From Runella sp. MFBS21 (GTDB lineage: Bacteria > Bacteroidota > Bacteroidia > Cytophagales > Spirosomataceae), in NCBI RefSeq assembly GCF_029433105.1, contig NZ_JARNTW010000004.1, forward strand, positions 270,977 to 334,976: a DNA stretch of 64,000 bases. Reading direction: 5' to 3'. Shown piece after piece: positions 1-8,916 of this stretch. Both the position numbers and the translations under genes were made by a program. Each line of letters opens with the position of its first letter. Within the stretch, counting starts at the first letter, position 1. Under the pieces are notes generated by a model that was not told the DNA's origin, made no database searches, and was given only the letters and a program-made list of their open reading frames with translations.

Positions 1-29
1 ATCCCAAAACTAAACGATACAGTGCAATT

Positions 30-377
30 ATGGCTATCATGATTACTGACGAATGCATCAACTGTGGTGCATGCGAGCCAGAATGTCCAAATACTGCAAT
101 ATATGAAGGTGGCGTAGAATGGACCTACGCTGGCGGGACTCTTTTAGAAGAAATTGACTATGGCGATGGTACGATTGTGAATGCCAAACTGAAACAATCG
201 CCCGTTTCAAATGAGTTTTATTATATTGTCACTGACAAATGTACGGAGTGCGTAGGTTTTCATGAAGAACCTCAATGTGCGGCTGTTTGCCCGGTAGATT
301 GCTGTGTGCCAGATCCTGACAATGAGGAAGACGAAGATACACTCTTGGCTAAAAAAGCATGGATGCATGGTGAATAG
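30..377 (+). CDS. 4Fe-4S dicluster ferredoxin
   Basis: A 115-residue soluble ferredoxin that should carry electrons through two [4Fe-4S] clusters. The first cluster motif is C9-x2-C12-x2-C15-x3-C19-P. The second is C71-x2-C74-x8-C83-x3-C87-P, with the longer spacing between the second and third cysteines that is known from the Alvin/YfhL ferredoxin type. The tail is acidic (residues 95-105). The length fits the family. The ATG at 30 gives the full first cluster; the frame has no other good start. The gene is followed at once by a perfect-stem terminator, so it ends its transcript. The electron partner cannot be told from this window because the upstream neighbour is outside it. Confidence 0.93.
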   Translation: MAIMITDECINCGACEPECPNTAIYEGGVEWTYAGGTLLEEIDYGDGTIVNAKLKQSPVSNEFYYIVTDKCTECVGFHEEPQCAAVCPVDCCVPDPDNEEDEDTLLAKKAWMHGE

Positions 378-411
378 CCCAACATAAGTACATAAAGGCT
401 CTTTTCGATTC

Positions 412-445
412 AAAGCCTCTGGACTAGTCCAGAGGCTTTTTTTTT
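412..445 (+). terminator. Rho-independent terminator after ferredoxin
   Basis: A perfect 12-bp stem (AAAGCCTCTGGA with its complement) closes a CTAG loop at 412-439 and runs straight into a T tract to 445. It sits 35 bp after the ferredoxin stop. Because the whole element is palindromic, it is among the clearest terminators in the window. Confidence 0.92.
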
Positions 446-784
446 GCCAAAATCTCTCTGGGCTTCTTACCACTGGATTGGTTTGTTACCTTTTGAAAGA
501 GTAAAAAAATATAAATATTCAAATGTTTGGTTACTTAGTATAGTAAGTTGGTGAAGAATAATATTTTGAAATTTTTTAATAAAACAGAATAATATTAAAA
601 ATTGTATTATGTTAATAAATAATTAAATTTATCTATAATAGTAGGTATTAAATGAGCAAAAAATTAAATTTTTATGAAAAAATACTTAAAAAATGAACCA
701 AAAATTTGGTTTTTTACAAAAATAGACCAAAGTTTGTATCGGAAAACAAAACCACATAATGCCCACCTTAAACAAAATAATATT
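446..784 (+). other. AT-rich upstream region of the porin gene
   Basis: About 340 bp with no convincing gene. It is strongly AT-rich, especially 530-700. The porin frame is open back to an ATG at 674, but that extension (37 residues, rich in Lys, Asn and Phe) would sit in front of a clean signal peptide, so it is read here as leader. It probably holds the porin/amt promoter; I could not pick a clear TAnnTTTG box. Confidence 0.5.
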
Positions 785-2026
785 ATGCAAAAGCTAAGTT
801 TACTTGTTTTATGTTTGTTTGCAACGTTTTTGGCTTTTCCTAAGGGAATTGACGAAGTGAAGGACGATAGTAAGAAGGAAGCGAAGACGGAAAGCAAAAC
901 AGAAACCACTACCGAAACTAAAACGGAAGCTAAAACAGAGGAGGAAGAAGAGAAAAAAGGTCAGTTTACATTCTCAGGTTATATTGACTCTTATTACACT
1001 GGAAACTTCAACAAGCCCCTTTCTCGTTCAAACCTTGGTGCTTATTATGCTCGTGTATTTGATCAAAAATCAGGTCAGATTTCTTTAGGTTTGGTTCAAA
1101 CCAAAATGCAGTATAGCAATGATAAGTCTGATGTAGTAGTAGACTTAACTTTTGGACCTAATGCCAATATGGGTAACTACGGAAATGCAGTCGGAACAGC
1201 TCTTGCGATCAAACAAGCTTATTTCAACTGGAAAGCATCAAGCAAACTTACTTTGACTGCTGGGCAGTTTGGTACTCACATTGGATATGAAGTAATCGAT
1301 GCTCCTGTCAACTTCAACTATTCACTTTCCAATCTTTTCAACAATGGGCCTTTTTATCACATTGGGGTGAAAGGTACTTATGCGTTTTCAGACAAAGCGT
1401 CTTTGATGGTAGGGGTTGTTAATAATGTCGACAACTTGGACGACAACAACCGTAAAAAAGGCTTGATTTCTCAATTGTTTTTGAATCCTGTAGAAGGATG
1501 GAATGTATATCTAAACTTTATCAATAGCAACGAAGCCAACCCTGATGCACAAGGAAATACTCCTTCAGCTCACTATCGTGTATTTGATATTGCTACTACT
1601 TACCAAGCTACTGAAAAATTATTGCTAGGATTAAACGCGGCTTATGGTTCTCAAAAAGGAGATTATCAAGGTGCGGGTGGCCCTACAGATACCAAAACTT
1701 GGGGTGGTGCAGCAGGTTATATCAGCGTTGCGGCTAGCGATTTGTTTAGCATTGGTGCTCGTTATGAGTATTTTGATAACACAGGTGGTGCTCGCGCTTT
1801 ACTAAACCGCAAAGATGAAGGAACTTCAGTTAACTCTTTTACACTTACTGGAAACTTTACCCTTGCTGACGGTCATTTGCTTATCAAACCTGAATTCCGC
1901 TTAGATGCTTACAAAAAACTTAGCGGTGCTGGCGAAACCAATTTGCAACAATTTGAAGATTCAAAAGGCGCTTACTCCAAAAACTCACAATCTACTTTGG
2001 GACTTGCCTTGATTTATAAATTCTAA
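785..2026 (+). CDS. Outer-membrane beta-barrel porin
   Basis: A 413-residue predicted outer-membrane porin. The ATG at 785 is chosen because it starts a good signal peptide (residues 1-18). A Lys/Glu/Thr-rich low-complexity linker follows (about 20-60). The rest has alternating hydrophobic and polar strands with many Tyr, Gly and Asn and ends in a terminal aromatic residue (Y-K-F), as expected for a barrel. It resembles the BBP2/OmpL-like barrels annotated as porins in Bacteroidota. It lies 100 bp upstream of amt on the same strand, so the inferred substrate is ammonium or another small nitrogen compound crossing the outer membrane. That substrate is inference from position only. Confidence 0.8.
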   Translation: MQKLSLLVLCLFATFLAFPKGIDEVKDDSKKEAKTESKTETTTETKTEAKTEEEEEKKGQFTFSGYIDSYYTGNFNKPLSRSNLGAYYARVFDQKSGQISLGLVQTKMQYSNDKSDVVVDLTFGPNANMGNYGNAVGTALAIKQAYFNWKASSKLTLTAGQFGTHIGYEVIDAPVNFNYSLSNLFNNGPFYHIGVKGTYAFSDKASLMVGVVNNVDNLDDNNRKKGLISQLFLNPVEGWNVYLNFINSNEANPDAQGNTPSAHYRVFDIATTYQATEKLLLGLNAAYGSQKGDYQGAGGPTDTKTWGGAAGYISVAASDLFSIGARYEYFDNTGGARALLNRKDEGTSVNSFTLTGNFTLADGHLLIKPEFRLDAYKKLSGAGETNLQQFEDSKGAYSKNSQSTLGLALIYKF

Positions 2027-2040
2027 TGCTCTTTCCCTAC

Positions 2041-2081
2041 TTAGTAGTTGGTATTGAAAATGAAAAAATACCAACTACTAA
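2041..2081 (+). other. Intercistronic hairpin between porin and amt
   Basis: A perfect 15-bp stem (TTAGTAGTTGGTATT at 2041-2055 with its complement at 2067-2081) encloses an 11-nt A-rich loop. No T tract follows, so it is not a typical terminator. It may be an attenuator, a processing site, or a 3' stabiliser of the porin message, which would let porin and amt be expressed at different levels from one transcript. Confidence 0.7.
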
Positions 2082-2126
2082 CAATTCAATAATTATAAGT
2101 ACAACCAAAACCAGTCAAATAATTTT

Positions 2127-3449
2127 ATGAAAAATTACATCCCACTCGTGATTTTGTTGGGCATTAGCCTTCTAGGGATTTTGATGCCCGCTATCCCTAC
2201 TCAAATTGTGACGGAAGGCCTTGATACAGGCGACATCGCATGGATGCTTGTTGCTACAGCCTTCGTTTTGTTGATGACGCCCGGTTTGGCGTATTTCTAT
2301 GGTGGTATGGTCAACCATAAAAATGTGATTTCAACCATGCTTCAGAGCTTTATTGCGATGGGAGTTATCAGTGTGGTTTGGGTTGTGGTTGGGTTTAGCT
2401 TGGCTTTTGGAGATTCTATCGGAGGCTGGGTTGGTAATCCTACTACATTCTTTATGTTTAATGGAGTATTGGATGGTAAACCTTGGGGAGGCGCTCCTAC
2501 GATTCCATTGGCATTGTTTGCTTTTTTTCAATTGAAGTTTGCGGTAATTACTCCAGCTCTTGTGACAGGTTCGTTGGCAGAGCGTATTAAATTCCGTTCT
2601 TATATTTTGTTCATGGTATTGTTTAGCATTTTTGTGTATGCACCTTTGGCACACTGGACTTGGCACCCTGACGGATTTTTGTTTAAATTAGGAGTACTTG
2701 ATTTTGCAGGTGGTACAGTAGTACACATGTCTGCTGGATGGGCTGCTTTGGCTGGAGCATTGTATCTTAAGCGTCGTCGTGCTCACGTTGAAGCCAACTT
2801 TTTGCCCCCTGCCAATATCCCTTATGTATTGCTCGGAACAGGTCTTCTTTGGTTCGGTTGGTTTGGTTTCAATGCAGGTTCGGCGGTAGGTTCAGGTCCT
2901 TTGGCAGTATCTGCTTTGGGTGCTACCAATACTGCTGCTGCTGCTGCTGGTCTTGCTTGGGTTCTTTTCGACACTGCTAAAGGTAAAAAACCTTCTGCTC
3001 TTGGATTCTCTATCGGTGCTGTAGTAGGTTTAGTTGCGATTACTCCTGCTTGCGGTTTTGTGACCATTCCTCAGTCTATCTTTATCGGAGCGATTTCTTC
3101 AATCGTTTCTAACTATTTAGCACATCTTCGTACCAAAACTACTCTTGATGATACTTTGGATGTATTCCCTTGCCACGGTGTAGGAGGTATGATGGGTATG
3201 CTTATGACTGGTATTTTTGCTACTAAAGGTATCAACGGTGCGGTAGTAGATGAAGGATTGGCATACGGACAGTTTACCTTGTTCAAAAACCACTTGATAG
3301 CGCTTGTTTTAGTATCAGTATTTGCTTTTGTAATGTCATATATTATCTTGAAAGTAACTGATTTGATTGAACCTTTGCGTGTGTCTGAAGAAGATGAGAA
3401 AGTAGGTTTGGATATTAGTCAACATGATGAATTTTTGGTAGAGGCTTAA
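2127..3449 (+). CDS. amt: Ammonium transporter Amt
   Basis: A 440-residue inner-membrane ammonium channel of the Amt/MEP/Rh family, with about 11 hydrophobic segments. The conserved pore pieces are visible: the D192...GGTVVH segment with the first pore histidine at H200, the LWFGWFGFNAGSA block at about 241-253, and the second histidine in FPCHGVGG (H350). The first about 20 residues are an extra hydrophobic segment, as in forms with a cleaved or extra N-terminal helix. Length is normal. It follows the porin gene, with a hairpin between them, and is followed by two tandem terminators. A GlnK/PII gene often found beside amt is absent here. Confidence 0.97.
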   Translation: MKNYIPLVILLGISLLGILMPAIPTQIVTEGLDTGDIAWMLVATAFVLLMTPGLAYFYGGMVNHKNVISTMLQSFIAMGVISVVWVVVGFSLAFGDSIGGWVGNPTTFFMFNGVLDGKPWGGAPTIPLALFAFFQLKFAVITPALVTGSLAERIKFRSYILFMVLFSIFVYAPLAHWTWHPDGFLFKLGVLDFAGGTVVHMSAGWAALAGALYLKRRRAHVEANFLPPANIPYVLLGTGLLWFGWFGFNAGSAVGSGPLAVSALGATNTAAAAAGLAWVLFDTAKGKKPSALGFSIGAVVGLVAITPACGFVTIPQSIFIGAISSIVSNYLAHLRTKTTLDDTLDVFPCHGVGGMMGMLMTGIFATKGINGAVVDEGLAYGQFTLFKNHLIALVLVSVFAFVMSYIILKVTDLIEPLRVSEEDEKVGLDISQHDEFLVEA

Positions 3450-3465
3450 GCCTCCAAACAACGAC

Positions 3466-3505
3466 ACCACAGGCACGTTTCTGACGTGCAATTGACTGTG
3501 GTTTT
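3466..3505 (+). terminator. Terminator 1 after amt
   Basis: A two-part stem: outer ACCACAG/CTGTGGT (3466-3472 with 3496-3502) and inner GCACGT/ACGTGC (3473-3478 with 3484-3489), followed by a short T run. It lies 16 bp after the amt stop. Confidence 0.75.
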
Positions 3506-3517
3506 GTTGTACTCGTT

Positions 3518-3551
3518 GAAGCTACTGGCATTGCTGGTAGCTTCATTTTTT
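3518..3551 (+). terminator. Terminator 2 after amt
   Basis: Stem GAAGCTAC...GTAGCTTC (3518-3525 with 3537-3544), followed by A and seven T. Together with the previous hairpin it forms a tandem terminator closing the porin-amt unit. Confidence 0.8.
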
Positions 3552-4083
3552 TGTATAGTCATTTACCCTGAAGAAGACAAGAAACGATTTTTGGGCAAGC
3601 CTAATTTAGCTCATGTTTTATACGTCGGCTTGTGTTTTATTTTGTATTATCTATGGTATTAATGTGATTTTTAATAGAGAGTGATTCTGGATCTTTTCTA
3701 AATACATACGCTTAGAGAGGTAAACTGATTTATTGAGATGGTTTTGAAACCTTTAAAAATAGAGATGTTATTTATATTCCTATTGGTTTTTTGTTGTCTT
3801 AAAAGGTTTTTGTATAATTTATTCAAGTTTTGGTTAGAATATTGTAGTAGGGTGACAGCTTTAAAAAATACGCTTCCGAAGAATTAAGTAAAATACTTAA
3901 TAAGTATATATTAATAGTATATAAATGCCAAAAAAAGGCATATTTTTTTCCTAAAAGATTATTTGATATTCCTCAAAGTTACTTTCTAGGGTTTGTTTAT
4001 CGATTGGTCAAAATGTTGATAAAAGAATAGCTGGTGGTATATCAAAGATAGACACCACATACTCTTTTCACACTAAACATTTT
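3552..4083 (+). other. Intergenic region without a supported gene
   Basis: About 530 bp, strongly AT-rich after 3600. A frame in phase with amt stays open to 3662 and would give a short hydrophobic peptide, but it has only TTG/GTG starts and overlaps the terminator. The rest holds poly-A/T runs and presumably the promoter of the secreted protein that starts at 4084; I see no convincing -7 box. Confidence 0.5.
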
Positions 4084-6429
4084 ATGGTCATGTTGTACAA
4101 ATTCCTACGTACAGTTGGGGTAAGCATGCTGCTTTTCATTCTAACCCTAAGTCATTCTAAAGTGCTAGCGCAACAACAGACGCTAGAAAACAATCAAATA
4201 TGTATGGATCCCATTGCAGGGAGAGGGGCCTACATCAACAGTGTCAATACAGGAATATGTTTGCTTTGTACAGCTGCGGACGGGGCACCCGTAGTTGATG
4301 GCAATCTTGCAAACTTTACGACACTAACCACGGGTATCTCAGTAGGACTCCTAGGCGGCTCGGCGATTTCGGTAAAGGACTCACTTCAGTATTATCCAGC
4401 AGGAAATGTAGCAGGTTTTGTGATAGGAATGGGGACGTCTCTGTTATCTGCAGATATCTTGGGCGCTTTACAAATCCGTACTTATCGTAATGGGATATTA
4501 CAACAAACCGCGACGCTAGGAGGAGGCTTATTGAAAGCATCGGCTCTGGCGGGCACAGGAGGCAAACAAATCGTAAGTTTGACCACAACCCAAGCTTTTG
4601 ATGAAATCCAGCTTTTTGTGGATGGGAGTTTGTCGGTTTCCCTGTTATCTTCTTTGAATGTTTACTATGCTTTTGAGGGGCCTGCTTCCTGCCCCCTTGA
4701 TTGTACCAATGCTTTGGTGGGGGCGGATGTCAATAGCGGAGATCCTACCGATACTGGTTTTGGAGGGGTGTGTTTAGGTGGAGGAGTATCAAATCCCACC
4801 AATGCAACTAATGCGGATACCACTGATGCGGCCCAAATATCTATTCCAATCGGTGTGGGATGTTCTCGTTATTTGCAAGTAAATCTTGCCAATACTATTT
4901 CAAATGGCCCAGGCGACGTATATGCTGGTTTTGTAGTGCAGCAAGGATCAGGTTTGCTTGATGCCAGTGTGCTAGGCGTTCTTACAATCAACACTTATTT
5001 GAATGGAACACCTGTACAGAGTATCCCGAGTGGAAGTATTTTGACGGCGTCTCTTCTGGGAGGTACACGCGCTCAGCTTGGATTTAAAGTAACGGGTGCG
5101 TTCAATGAAATTAGAATTACCGCAGGGGGATTAGTGTCTTTAGGTTATGATTTGAATGTGTATTATGCTTTTGTAAAAAATGATAGTGACGGCGACGGAA
5201 TGCTTGATTGTATGGATAGGTGCTCGGGCGATGATTTGTTGGATACCGATGGGGATGGTATTCCTAATGCTTGCGACGAAAATCAAGTGGATATTGCTAT
5301 CAACAAAACCGTGAACGCTGATAGTGTATCAGCAGGTACAGATGTAGTATTTACTGTTACCGTTACTCGTGAGGCTGATTTAACTGGTATGGAATCGCCT
5401 ACAGGTTTGAAAATTAAAGATTTACTTCCTACGGGTCTTAATTACGTATCACATTCGGCACCCACTGGAACTTTCTATAATCCTGGAACAGGTATATGGA
5501 ACGTAGGTAGTGCTTTAGGGGGTAGTACTATGAGTCTTGCCCTAACGATTACAGCGAGTGCGGATTCGAGTGGAGTGCTGACCAATATAGCCCAGCTTTT
5601 TGCGCTTAATGAGCAAGATATCGACCCTGCCAATGCCGATACTATCTCTAGTGCGTGCGTATCGGTGCCATTCTTACTGTGTCCCGGTACTGCTCTGACA
5701 TTGTCGGCACCCGCGGGGGCTACCGGCTATCAATGGTATCTTAATGGAGCCATTATTCCGGGAGCTACCGATTCTACTTATACTGCGACTGCTTCTGGTA
5801 GCTATACATTTACAAGCTCGGTGGTAGGTGCATGTCTTACGGGTAACTGTTGCCCAGTGATTGTAATCTACAGAGTAGCTGAAGCCAATGCTGGTTTAGA
5901 TCCTGCGCCAATCTGTGCGGGCACTGCTGTGACGCTCACTGGCTCAGGAGCTGGGATAGGTGGTAGTTACTTATGGAATACAGGCCAAAATACGGCAAGT
6001 ATCAATGTGTCACCTACTAATACTCAATCCTATATTTTGACCATTACAACTGTAGATGGGTGTGTAGATCGTGATACAGTGGTAGTCACTGTCAATCCAA
6101 TACCTATTGTTGGAAGTGTAGTAGCGATTTGTAACAACAATGGTACTACCGACAATTCTGGTGATGATACATTTACATTTAATCTTAACCCAACGGGTGG
6201 AAGTGGCACTACTTATACGGTGAGTGGTGTGACTCCTACAGGGCCTTTCAATTATGGAACTCCCCAGTTATTTGGGCCATTTGCGGCAAGTGGAGGCAAC
6301 CTTAACGTTACGGTGACAGATGCTAATACCTGCTCAGTAAGCGTGACAGTGATAGCACCAGCGGGGGGATGTTCTAACTGTTCGCCCTCACCTGTTTGTG
6401 TACCAGTAACCGTACGTAAACTTCAATAA
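4084..6429 (+). CDS. Large secreted modular protein with TSP3, DUF11 and Ig-like domains
   Basis: A 781-residue exported protein of unknown role. A signal peptide covers about residues 1-30. Residues about 70-197 and 242-363 are two copies of one domain: both have a GFV start, a LL-x(4)-LG-x-L-x-I-x-TY-x-NG core and an LNVYYAF end. A calcium-binding thrombospondin type 3 stretch follows (365-400, DxDGDG repeats), then a DUF11-like domain (about 402-520), two Ig/PKD-like modules with paired Cys (about 530-670) and a Cys-rich end. It ends in a short CVPVTVRKLQ tail rather than a recognisable T9SS sorting domain. The organisation fits a surface or adhesive protein. Start chosen for the signal peptide; M3 is also possible. 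Confidence 0.8.
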   Translation: MVMLYKFLRTVGVSMLLFILTLSHSKVLAQQQTLENNQICMDPIAGRGAYINSVNTGICLLCTAADGAPVVDGNLANFTTLTTGISVGLLGGSAISVKDSLQYYPAGNVAGFVIGMGTSLLSADILGALQIRTYRNGILQQTATLGGGLLKASALAGTGGKQIVSLTTTQAFDEIQLFVDGSLSVSLLSSLNVYYAFEGPASCPLDCTNALVGADVNSGDPTDTGFGGVCLGGGVSNPTNATNADTTDAAQISIPIGVGCSRYLQVNLANTISNGPGDVYAGFVVQQGSGLLDASVLGVLTINTYLNGTPVQSIPSGSILTASLLGGTRAQLGFKVTGAFNEIRITAGGLVSLGYDLNVYYAFVKNDSDGDGMLDCMDRCSGDDLLDTDGDGIPNACDENQVDIAINKTVNADSVSAGTDVVFTVTVTREADLTGMESPTGLKIKDLLPTGLNYVSHSAPTGTFYNPGTGIWNVGSALGGSTMSLALTITASADSSGVLTNIAQLFALNEQDIDPANADTISSACVSVPFLLCPGTALTLSAPAGATGYQWYLNGAIIPGATDSTYTATASGSYTFTSSVVGACLTGNCCPVIVIYRVAEANAGLDPAPICAGTAVTLTGSGAGIGGSYLWNTGQNTASINVSPTNTQSYILTITTVDGCVDRDTVVVTVNPIPIVGSVVAICNNNGTTDNSGDDTFTFNLNPTGGSGTTYTVSGVTPTGPFNYGTPQLFGPFAASGGNLNVTVTDANTCSVSVTVIAPAGGCSNCSPSPVCVPVTVRKLQ

Positions 6430-6473
6430 AGGTGACTAGAAAATAAACCATCAAAGTGCTTTTTAAGTGTTTA

Positions 6474-6519
6474 GAGGAGAGGGCTTTCTGTAAAGGGAGG
6501 CTCTCTTTCTATTTTTTTT
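6474..6519 (+). terminator. Possible terminator after secreted protein
   Basis: An imperfect stem pairs the GAGAG region near 6476 with CTCTC near 6501 and includes a small inner CTTT/AAAG pair. It is followed by an eight-T tract. The stem is weaker than others in the window. Confidence 0.45.
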
Positions 6520-6617
6520 AGATTTGTGAATCCAAAACGTTTTTTTTTCGTACATACCTTGGGTTATTGAGTATTCGTTTTATTATTGTATTGGGTTTGA
6601 GAATAATACTATGCGTT

Positions 6618-7751
6618 ATGATGACTATTTTACTCATAATAAATGCAATCCTATCGACATTACTCGCAATAAAAATTTATCGAATAGGGCAGTTTGGTAA
6701 GTATTTAGCACTTTTGGGTGTGTTAAATTCTCTACAGCAGTTGCTGCTGAGCTATGTTTCTTATTTTCATAAAGCGATTGCAAGTTATCTTTTATGGTTG
6801 CCAGAAGCACTTAGTTTGACCGTGCCGGTTTTGTTGGTAGGGCTTTTAAATAGTTCTTTGACTCCTCCTACTTCCAGAAGCATCAAATGGATGCTGGTAC
6901 CATCTTTCCTTTATATCAAACTATTTTCGTATGCCTATGTAGGAGGGTATGTAAGCTCGGGGTTGTTTTATAGTTCTAGTTTATTTAAAGGGACGGTAGG
7001 AATAGTGTTTCTGTATAATTTAGCAGTATGTAGCTACATAGCTTATAAGTTCTCGGTTCAGCCCAAAAGTATACTACAAACATATAAGCCTTATTTTTTA
7101 TGGTTGTTTTTGTATACTTTTTTGCTGTGCTACATGGTCAGTACTAATTCCTTATTTTTAGGACAACCTCTGAAGAACGATTTGTATTTTATCGTTAATC
7201 AAGGTATCATCATGGGCGGAATCGTGTTGTGGGGAGTGGGGTTGTACAAAGATTGGAAGCTAGATAGTGTTGCGATAGACCAGTATCCTGATGTAAAAAT
7301 CTCTACAGAGTTACTAGAAAATGAACCCAAATACCAACTGAGTATAGCCGATAGCAATACTACTATAAGTCTTAAAAAAGAGTTATGCCCTAATTTAAAG
7401 ACAGAATACGTAAAACGTATTAGACATGCTTTAGAAAGTGAAGAAGTATTTCTTAATTCTAAATTAAGTTTGGCTTTGCTAGCTCAAAAGGTTGACATTA
7501 CCCCTCATCAACTATCCTATACAATCAATAACGAGTGGGGGCTTAATTTTAACGAATTGATAAATTTATACCGAGTCAAAAGAGCTAAACAGCTTTTAGA
7601 AGACAAAAACCATATCTCAGCTACCATTTTTGCGATTGCGATAGACTCGGGCTTCAATTCAGAGTCATCGTTTTATACGGTTTTCAAAAAAAGCACAGGA
7701 TATTCGCCAAAACGCTTTAGAGAGGCATTAAAAATGACTTCAAAATTATAA
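6618..7751 (+). CDS. Membrane-anchored AraC-family regulator
   Basis: A 377-residue regulator whose N-terminal half is membrane-embedded (six or seven hydrophobic segments in about residues 1-210) and whose C-terminal about 100 residues form an AraC/XylS double helix-turn-helix. Visible C-terminal features are the LALLAQKVDITPHQLS first helix-turn-helix and the closing IAIDSGFNSESSFYTVFKKSTGYSPKRFR signature half. The frame is open to a TTG at 6567, but the ATG pair at 6618 gives a hydrophobic N-terminus directly and is preferred. This layout is common in Bacteroidota, where the membrane part is thought to sense a signal. The target is unknown; the secreted protein upstream and the next regulator are candidates by position only. 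Confidence 0.85.
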   Translation: MMTILLIINAILSTLLAIKIYRIGQFGKYLALLGVLNSLQQLLLSYVSYFHKAIASYLLWLPEALSLTVPVLLVGLLNSSLTPPTSRSIKWMLVPSFLYIKLFSYAYVGGYVSSGLFYSSSLFKGTVGIVFLYNLAVCSYIAYKFSVQPKSILQTYKPYFLWLFLYTFLLCYMVSTNSLFLGQPLKNDLYFIVNQGIIMGGIVLWGVGLYKDWKLDSVAIDQYPDVKISTELLENEPKYQLSIADSNTTISLKKELCPNLKTEYVKRIRHALESEEVFLNSKLSLALLAQKVDITPHQLSYTINNEWGLNFNELINLYRVKRAKQLLEDKNHISATIFAIAIDSGFNSESSFYTVFKKSTGYSPKRFREALKMTSKL

Positions 7752-7766
7752 CTTTGAAGTTTTTTA
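7737..7766 (+). terminator. Terminator overlapping the stop of the AraC gene
   Basis: Stem ACTTCAAA (7737-7744) pairs with TTTGAAGT (7753-7760) and is followed by a T run to 7766. The TAA stop at 7749-7751 lies in the loop. Confidence 0.7.
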
Positions 7767-7859
7767 TTAGAAAATTTTATTTAATTTGCACTACGCACAT
7801 TACCACTACTTTGATCAAGCCATTAAATAGGGTATCTAATCTTATTCAAGATCATTTTT

Positions 7860-8855
7860 ATGGAGATCAAGTTGAGTTTAAAACCATCCAGAGATTGGAT
7901 GAGTCAAGTAGCGGAGCAATTTGGAGTTGAAGCAAAATCAGCATCTGAATTTTATCATTCTGAAGGCCATTCGTATGTTAAGTTAAACGCAACAATCTTT
8001 GATAAAGAGGTTGCAGTATTGATTGGTGATTTGTGTTGGCACAAACCACTCAATACAGTAAATGTGTCATTAGGAACTAACGAATACTGGACATTGCAGT
8101 TCGTTCATTCAGAAGACGCTCATGTCCATTACTTAACGGGAGGAGCAGCCCAAAAACACACACAGGCGTTTAAATCTTCTTTGTTTTTTAGTTCTAAAAT
8201 GACTGTAGATACACACTGGGCTGTAGGTAAACGTTCACGGTTTGTGGCTATTAGTTTTTCAAGAGAGTGGCTTTATGAAAAACTTGGATTGAGTGAGACC
8301 AAAAATAATGAGACAAATTCTGCGTTTTTAAATTTGTTATCTTCTGAAGCAGGGGTGTATATGAAAGGGATGGCGCTGTTTGAACAATCTTTATCACTTA
8401 ACAAACTTTTTGAGGACGTACACGCGCCTACTTGGAAGCTATTAGCGCAGGCAAAGTGCTATCAATTGATAGCTGAGTTTATTAATCAAATAGGCTATAC
8501 CACAGTAGAAGAATTGGGGATGAAGCTAAATCAAAGCGATCTAAAACGTATTGTGGCAATTGAAAACAAGTATTTTGTAGCTACCAAGCCTCTTCCCAAT
8601 CTAGACTTTCTAGCTAGTGAAGCCAACATGAGCTTGTCCAAATTTAAAAAATGCTTCAAACAAGTATATGGCTTACCTCCTTATGAATATCACCTTAATC
8701 AAAAACTAGAAGTAGCTAAAAATCAACTTCTACAAAACAAATGGACTGTCTCTGAGATTGCTTCCCAATTGGGATATACAAGCGCTGCTAATTTTGACAA
8801 GGCATTCAAAAAGAAGTTTGCCATGAGTCCAACTTCTATGTTAAAACAAGTATAA
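7860..8855 (+). CDS. AraC-family transcriptional regulator
   Basis: A 331-residue soluble regulator. The C-terminal about 95 residues (235-331) are an AraC-type DNA-binding domain: LDFLASEANMSLSKFKKCFKQVYG gives the first helix-turn-helix and VSEIASQLGYTSAANFDKAFKKKF the second, ending in the usual SPTSM. The N-terminal 220 residues are not a cupin that I recognise; the arrangement recalls PchR-like regulators, which sense small molecules such as siderophores, but that likeness is weak evidence. It follows another AraC gene on the same strand, with a terminator between them, so the two are probably separate units. Target genes cannot be assigned. Confidence 0.85.
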   Translation: MEIKLSLKPSRDWMSQVAEQFGVEAKSASEFYHSEGHSYVKLNATIFDKEVAVLIGDLCWHKPLNTVNVSLGTNEYWTLQFVHSEDAHVHYLTGGAAQKHTQAFKSSLFFSSKMTVDTHWAVGKRSRFVAISFSREWLYEKLGLSETKNNETNSAFLNLLSSEAGVYMKGMALFEQSLSLNKLFEDVHAPTWKLLAQAKCYQLIAEFINQIGYTTVEELGMKLNQSDLKRIVAIENKYFVATKPLPNLDFLASEANMSLSKFKKCFKQVYGLPPYEYHLNQKLEVAKNQLLQNKWTVSEIASQLGYTSAANFDKAFKKKFAMSPTSMLKQV

Positions 8856-8916
8856 GCAAGGTATCTATCAAAATACACATTTCTATTCTCAATTTAATGC
8901 TTCTATGGTTTGGATT

